Shown piece after piece: positions 57,511-64,000 of a stretch of DNA of 64,000 nt; the first letter of the stretch is position 1, and every line of letters starts with the position of its first letter. The notes beneath the pieces are model-generated. The model saw only the letters and a program-made list of their open reading frames with translations. It ran no database searches and was not told the DNA's origin. The stretch is from Lytechinus pictus (lineage: Eukaryota; Echinodermata; Echinoidea; Temnopleuroida; Toxopneustidae), in the NCBI RefSeq assembly GCF_037042905.1, contig NW_026974140.1:12783001-12847000 (forward strand), in the 5' to 3' direction. The position numbers and the translations under genes are program-made.

Positions 57511-59714
57511 TTAAAAATAAGAGAAAGATACACATGTAGTTTTTTTTTCATAGTTGTATATAGTATGTCATATAATAAAAAGTAGGCAAACTGAAAGTTA
57601 AAGAGAATAGACATAAAGCTTTTACAAACTGCTTCTAGATTGTAGTAACACTGCAAAGTGAATTGAAATTTCTAAGTAATGCACTGTAGTATTATCTATG
57701 ATTGTAGTATATTAGTATATCATTATCATGTTTTTAACAGACCGCATAATATGATCATTATCATGTTTTTAACAGACCGCATAATATGGTTTCATATTTC
57801 ATATGTTCTTATGCTTATGGGATACCCCAAATTTCCACTGGTGTTTCAACAAAGTGGGACTTAGAAAAATAAATTTAAAAAATATATATTTTAAAACTAG
57901 AATGAAAGAGAGAGAGAAAAAAGGGGAAAAGAGAAAAGACAGAAAGAAAAAAAAGAAGAAAGTATGAAACCAAAAATAGTCCTTAACACTGTCATTGCAT
58001 ATCTATTGCTTTCTAGACAGTCATATATATAAAACATATTGCTGCATCTTGGCACTGACAAGCATTTTTAAAAATGCATCTATTTTGCATACTAGTACTA
58101 CTCACAAACTGATCTTTGATGAATGCATTGCAATCAATGGATTGATATCTGCATTGAAGGGGGACATAAGCAAATATTTAATCCTTTTTTTTAAGAATTA
58201 AAATCATTCATATGAAGTGATATTACGTCTTTGGCTCCAAATATACAACATATGGAGTCAATGTCCTTAAGTTCACCCAATATGACAATGTTATTCATTA
58301 GTTACTGATGTTCTACTAAGCATGATATAGATATTTTTAGTTTGATAACAGACTTGTGACAGCCCTTAGAGTTAATTTTTTTTTTACTAGTTATTCCTGA
58401 ACATTTGTAGTACTACTACTAAATAATGCAATAGTCTAAAACATTTCAAGAACATTCATACCTTCTACATCTTGATTGGTCCCACATAAAAAACAACATA
58501 AATTTTCTTTTCAAGTAAACAATCCCAAAGTTGAAATAGTATGTGAGAATTATTACTTCACAAATATCAGGGAAATATGGTGTGTTTGTCTTTTGTGTAA
58601 CCTTGTTATATAAATTAAACAAAGAAAAATAAGTAAAATTTAAAATAACACAGAAATGTGTTAAAACAAAATAACAGATTTACTTAATAAGTTTGTTCAT
58701 ATAATAACCAGCAACATAGAAAACATTAAAACAAAAGAATACTGAATATTGGATAACTGACATCTATTTACACACAGCTTGATTACAGAATTCCAAACCT
58801 TATTATTGTACTTAAATCTTATTTCAGATTTCCATTATAAATTTAATAAACTGTGTAACCCATATGATAAAGTTATAGTGCTTTCAAATGGCTGTGAGTT
58901 CATAAGTGCAGGATACGAGCTCGGATGTATAAACAAAAAATATATCATTTCTTTCAGTACCTCTAGAAACCTGTATAAAATATGTCCAATTAATGCATAT
59001 ACCATACATGGAAAATAAACATTCTCATTAAATATGTGACTCAATAGGAAAAACTTCATTAAATAATTTCAAAACGTATAATTAACAGTCAAAAACAGAT
59101 TAAGCCAAGTAAATATGTACCAATCATACATTTGAAATTGAATAATCAATGTGTTAACTCAGTTTACAAACTCAATTCAATTATCATTTCACATGGGAAA
59201 ATCAGTCTTAAAAGTGCACAAAGTTTCAGCAAAATTGAAGCTGAAAGAAAACAGGGGGAGGGGAAATTGGTGATCTTAATTTCATCCCTGTAGTGATTGA
59301 ATAAGAAATGAAACAAGACAAAATAACTATTATCCTTGAATACTGAGCAAAAACAGTGAGTGAGATATAATCACATTACACATTAAGAGTTGATCTTTAT
59401 ATATTTAACATAAACAAGAATATGAACATATATTTTCATGTGGTTTTAAGTACCGATTAGTCTATATATTGTTCATAATGCTTCTATTGATAATACATGT
59501 AGAGATGAAACAAAATTCATAAATCATTGACAGCAATAGAATGTAGACTCACCAAGTAAATGATAGCATAACTGTCAACGGAATACTCAAGAAATCAAAG
59601 AATAGACAGTGGGGAAGGCTAATTCTGTAAAGTATGGTAGTTGTTTTATGATCAAAAGAACTGGGATCACAAAACAAGTAAAAAAGGCAATACTTTTTGG
59701 TCCTCAAATAAGGC
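57507..59714. other. AT-rich DNA, no gene seen
   Basis: A direct duplication of about 38 bp (ATCATTATCATGTTTTTAAC...CGCATAATATG) lies at 57717-57789. A purine-rich AGAGAG/AAAAGG tract lies at 57905-57965. No supported gene; some of this could be 3'UTR of the DCN1-like gene. Confidence 0.35.
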
Positions 59715-60309
59715 TTAAAGGGATGATCCGGGATGAAAATATTTATATCTTAATACATAGAGTAGAATTCACTGAGCAAAATGCCAAATTTTTAACAAAA
59801 TCGGATAACAAATAATAAAGTTATTGAAGTTTAAAGTTTAGCAATATTTTGTGAAAACAGTCATCATGAATATTCATTAGGTGGGCTGATGATGTCACAT
59901 CTCCACTTTCCGTTTTCTTATGTTATTACATATAATCATATTTTTTCATTATTTCATACTTGTGTGAATAATATGTCTCCCTTATAATGAAATAAGTTGC
60001 AGCAATAAATATCTAATGCACTAAATGCACTTAAAATCAGTTGACAATCCAATTTTTCTAGTTCTTGGAGGAAAAAATTTGAATAAACCTAATTTCATAT
60101 AATAAAATACAAAAGAACAAGTGGAGATGTGACATCATCAGCCCACCTAATGAATATTCATGACGACCGTTTTCACAAAATATTGCAAAACTTTAAAATT
60201 CAATAAATTTGTTGTTATCTGATTTTGATGGAATTTTCATCATTTTGCTCAGTGAATTCTACTCTATTTATTAAGCTATACATACTTTCAGCCCAGACCA
60301 TCCCTTTAA
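59715..60309. mobile_element. 587-bp MITE, TTAA target, AGGGATGATCCGG ends
   Basis: TTAA-AGGGATGATCCGGG begins and CAGACCATCCCT-TTAA ends the element (59719-60305). The complementary arms are long: GTAGAATTCACTGAGCAAAATG at about 59762 pairs with CATTTTGCTCAGTGAATTCTAC at about 60240, and ATTCATTAGGTGGGCTGATG pairs with its complement near 60140. Non-coding. Confidence 0.85.
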
Positions 60310-63300
60310 AGCCTCTAGTCTTGTCGATCTGCTAGTGCCCTTTAATTCCTAGCATGCCAAAGAACAAAGAAATTATATATCTATAAGATATATGTCACTG
60401 TGGTGCTTTTTGACACTTGGAACTACATGTATCTCGTTTCAATTCTTATACTTGGTCAATCCGGTTACACTTGGTTACTAATAAGTAAATTTATTTTATT
60501 TTTTTATCATTATTTATTTAGTGTTTTTTTTTTTTTTTTTGGGGGGGGGGGGTTAAAATGATTAAAGCAATAACCAGCCAAGTAGAAAAGTTGAGAGAAT
60601 GTTTCAGACATGTTTACATTTAAAGAAATTATGATAAATGAACATAACTGCTTCAACCTACTTTTCAGAAGCATATGAAAATACAATGACAAAGGGAGAA
60701 ATGCAAGTTATTTTCTGTTCCCTCCCCACCCCCCCCCCCCCAAATAAAAATGTCCCACCACTTTCCTTCGTATTCAAATTAATTTCTCTTTGAATCTTTC
60801 ATCTTGAAAATAATGATGTTGATTGATGAGAATTACACACACATGTACTAATGTAATGATATCAATGGAACACATGTTACAAGGAATAAAGCTTTGAGTC
60901 TTGACTTCATCTGGATAAAAAAGAATAAATATCAATATAAATCCTATTAGCAATATAAAATTGACAGGAAGACATTTCCTATAAGGACATGGAATTAATG
61001 AAAAATAATGAGACATACCTGAAAAGATGTTCTATCATGGATCTATTCAGAACTTTAAAATGATAATATTCTGAGAAAGGTACATAAGCACTTAAAATCA
61101 TCATTTTACATACATTAATTATCATTAGTGTACAATGTACATGTAGTAGAGGGATCATCTATTCCTTTTCATACTTTAAAAACAAGCAACACACAGTCAG
61201 TCTACTATGACTGCTATAATAAACCCCCACCCCCCCCAAAAAAAAAAAAAAAAAAAAAAAATAGAAATAAAATAGAATTTAAAAAAAAAGAGAATAGCTC
61301 TTGATCTAAAGGTATTCTTAATTCACCACATAAACTATTCATCTTGATTTAATCGACTTACATACAATCAACATAAAAATTGCCCTATTTATATTTTAGT
61401 TCTGAGCATGAATTATTTACTAATTGATCTGAAGTCCTAACTACAGTGATTACATATATGAAATGCTATTACTATTTTATCATTCATCAGAAAGGGAGGA
61501 TCAAACATGCAATTCTTGGTGCAAGAAAGAAGAACCTGCTCAAATCAAGCCCCATTTTAATAGTAATTCATTTTCACACATGCTATTGGGCAACATTGCC
61601 TTTGCACATGTGTGCACACAGGGGCCCATATTCACAAACTCTAATAGGCAAAGTTCACCTGAATGTGTACTGTTGCCAATGCAAGTACACATACTTCACA
61701 ATTTGCTGCATGACGATCATCAATATGGGCCCCCTCATACATTTCATCTACTCACTCATACATTTATCTGATATACACAAAATATAGGTAAGAGTTTTCA
61801 CAAAGCTCTGCAATGCAATGAGGTATATAAAATCACAAGAGCAATACAAACATACAATTATCAATGGAAATAGAGTAGCATGCAATTAATCATACCAGGG
61901 TCATGTGATTGATTCAAATTGGTCTCAACTATGGAAAGCCAGCCATGTCACAGTCATCTAGAATGTCCGAACAGGATGCTCTCTTGAGATTGTGCATTAT
62001 GAACGTACATCAATGGACAATGAATACCCCTTCTAAATGACACAAATTATGGCATTTGCTGACTTTCCATATTTGAGTTAGATTTGAATTGACTGCAACC
62101 GCTTACAATGGTAGGGCCTTAATGCACAGCAAATACCACTGGGTGGGTCAATGTAAGGTGAGTTTTTGACGTCTTCATATTTTCTTTTTTGAACCCTTTT
62201 ACATGTGCTTTGGAAATTATTATTTTAATTCTGTGCCTTTTCTGAAGACCCCAAGGAAGGATAGAGATTTAATTGTGTACACTAAAAATGAGGAGTAAAA
62301 GATACCAGAGGCTAAATCACATATACAGATACCTTAACTATTTTTTAAATAAAACATAATTGCAGTTTTCTTGTGTGTGTGTGTTTTAATGCAAATCTGA
62401 AGGTCCAACAATCATATGGAGTGTACTGAAGAAAAAAAATGTAATCCTGACATTCTAACATAAGCACACAGACAGGTTTAATACAAATTTCAACATAACT
62501 GTAGTCCTGTTTAATGCATTTTCTTTCAGTCATTAGGAAGAAATATTTTGGTGTTCCATGATTTGACAAACTATTTTCACCATCAAGTCTGGATGCTTTG
62601 TTAAACTGAGAACCAAGATTTATAAAAATTACAAAAACACATCACTTTTTGCTTGCTAGTAAATTACGATTGCTCTAAAACATTAACATTTTTCTACGAA
62701 CCGTAATTTGTGATTCACCCTTTTTTGTGATCACTTTGAAGATCCATTCTAACATTTGGCATGGGTTGAACAACAAAAAAAGGCAAAACAAAGTTTATGT
62801 AAACAAAATTATAACATCCAGTTAAGAGGCAAAAGTAATTCTTAGAGACATTTCTCATACTTTTTTCTGATAATGCCCTCTAATCATCCATAGCATTCTT
62901 CAAATCATCACATATAAAAATATCACAAAATAAAAGAGGACAACAGTTAACAATATGAATATCAAATATTCAATAATTATGCATTAACGACTACAGAGTT
63001 TAAAATAGCTGGAAGGGATCACAAATTTATATAAAAATAAGGTCATCATCAATGCATTTGATGAGACATATACACATACAAAATAAACCAAATGAGGGGT
63101 TACATATATTTTGCAATTAATAACTGATATATCACCACCTGTTGGTTAATAGTTTCACTTGGTGCCCACACGTTATAACCAACCTCTTGGAAAACACTAG
63201 GAACTGGTTCAATACTTCTCCTTGTCAAGGAAGTCACTGATCCTGTATTCGTAAAGGAGGTTAAGCTATGACCTCTTCACCCAGCGATACCTAGAGATAT

Positions 63301-63861
63301 ATGCTTGAAAGTAAATATTTTGCTTTACTTTAATAGATAACTATCCTCTGGAAATAAAAATGAACAGACCTGAAGCATATCTTTTCCAGGTAGTCAATGT
63401 TCTCCTAATATTGAAGATAAAGCTGTGTCTCTCTTGCACTTACAGTAAAAATAAAGTTGTCTTTCTTGCACTGGAGATATCTATCTAAGTTGCTACATAT
63501 CCTTGTCCACTACATCCATAGTCTGATTAATGATGATGTTGTCCTTGCTTTATTTACAATGGGAGGAGTCAGGTGAGCCGATCAGTTCCAGTAATGAACA
63601 TACGCAGGATTTGGTTGACAGTCAGAATTAGTGCAAGATCACTTGGAATAGTCACAACAGGAGAAGCAGCACACAACCTCTTACTGTTTCAATATTTGTA
63701 TCAAAGCCATCAGAACATGGAAGCATGAACCTTTGCAGTTTGGCAGTTAGGCATTTTTAAAAGTGTTAAGAAGCTTTCGTTGCAGCTTCTCGCCACTTTC
63801 AGTGTCTTCTTTTAAAATTTTATTGAGTTGTTGTAGTCAAGAAGTTGTTGACTGGCTGTCG
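60310..63861 (-). other. AT-rich DNA, probably including the 3'UTR of the DCN1-like gene
   Basis: No coding sequence is supported. Homopolymer tracts occur at 60523-60552 (T then G), 60727-60741 (C) and 61224-61261 (C then A). A fold-back with GGGGCCCATATTCACAAACT and ATCAATATGGGCCCCCT lies at about 61621-61736. A diverged relative of the MITE at 2351 (CTCAACTATGGAAAGCCAGC ... GCTGACTTTCCATA) lies at about 61900-62120. The part next to 63861 follows the DCN1-like stop codon on the minus strand. Confidence 0.4.
63819..63824 (-). terminator. possible polyadenylation signal of the DCN1-like gene
   Basis: This is a minus-strand AATAAA 38 bp after the stop codon. Another lies at 63549-63554. Either, or a more distant one, could be used; vertebrate genes of this family often have long 3'UTRs. 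Confidence 0.3.
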
Positions 63862-63941
63862 TTACGTGGGTGCCGATGATGAGGCAGCCCCTGTTTGGTG
63901 TAATCGGAACCACAACACAAATTCATCAAGCATCACAGGCC
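63862..63941 (-). CDS. last coding exon of a DCN1-like (DCUN1D4/5-type) protein, partial
   Basis: On the minus strand a good acceptor (TTTGTTTACCTACAG) is followed by 80 bp encoding PVMLDEFVLWFRLHQ, a short Ala/Ser/Pro tail and TAA. If the preceding exon ends in T, the split codon is Trp, giving WPVMLDEFVLW. This closely resembles the C-terminal WPVLLDEFVEW motif of DCUN1D4/DCUN1D5, whose PONY domain binds cullins and helps NEDD8 transfer by UBC12. The rest of the gene lies beyond the right end of the window. The match is short (about 11 residues), so the family call is likely but not certain, and which paralogue it is cannot be told. Confidence 0.6.
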
Positions 63942-64000
63942 CTGTAGGTAAACAAATATGACAGCATCAAAGACTAAAACTTTGTTGATTAATCCTTCAG

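Overview
The window is nuclear DNA from a metazoan, most likely an echinoderm and probably a sea urchin. Evidence for a eukaryote is direct: short exons with GT...AG introns, AT-rich intergenic DNA, microsatellites, tRNA-derived SINEs, a non-LTR retrotransposon and many small inverted-repeat elements. The echinoid guess rests on a foldback element that resembles the sea urchin TU family and on the general repeat style; it is inference, not proof.

Layout. 0-2.6 kb: repeat-rich DNA with a broken reverse transcriptase tail. 2.7-7.8 kb: a minus-strand non-LTR retrotransposon with a long open EN-RT ORF2 and an ORF1 broken near its start. 7.8-9.5 kb: intergenic DNA with a 72-bp hairpin element and promoter-like sequence. 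9.54-13.15 kb: a 3.6-kb foldback element bounded by an 8-bp direct repeat and filled with about 25 copies of a 110-bp satellite in a higher-order pattern. 13.2-16.4 kb: a retrotransposon tail and two inverted-repeat elements. 16.4-17.4 kb: POLR2L/RPB10 on the plus strand (two coding exons, 67 aa). 17.5-21.5 kb: a rearranged duplication and two MITE-like elements. 24.3-45.9 kb: a complete PDS5 cohesin-regulator gene on the minus strand. I could join 28 coding exons with every phase consistent, giving 1,624 aa, with introns carrying many mobile elements. 45.9-51.3 kb: the probable PDS5 5' intron. 51.3-54.1 kb: three copies, in alternating orientation, of what looks like the divergent PDS5 promoter and first exons. 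54-63.8 kb: AT-rich DNA with MITEs and probable 3'UTR. 63.86-63.94 kb: the last exon of a DCN1-like (DCUN1D4/5-type) gene on the minus strand.

The three host genes are housekeeping genes (RNA polymerase subunit, cohesin control, cullin neddylation) and do not form an operon. POLR2L and PDS5 are transcribed toward each other. The most unusual structures are the triplicated, inverted bidirectional promoter, the satellite-filled foldback element, and a set of MITEs with different ends that share TTAA target sites and a common subterminal motif.
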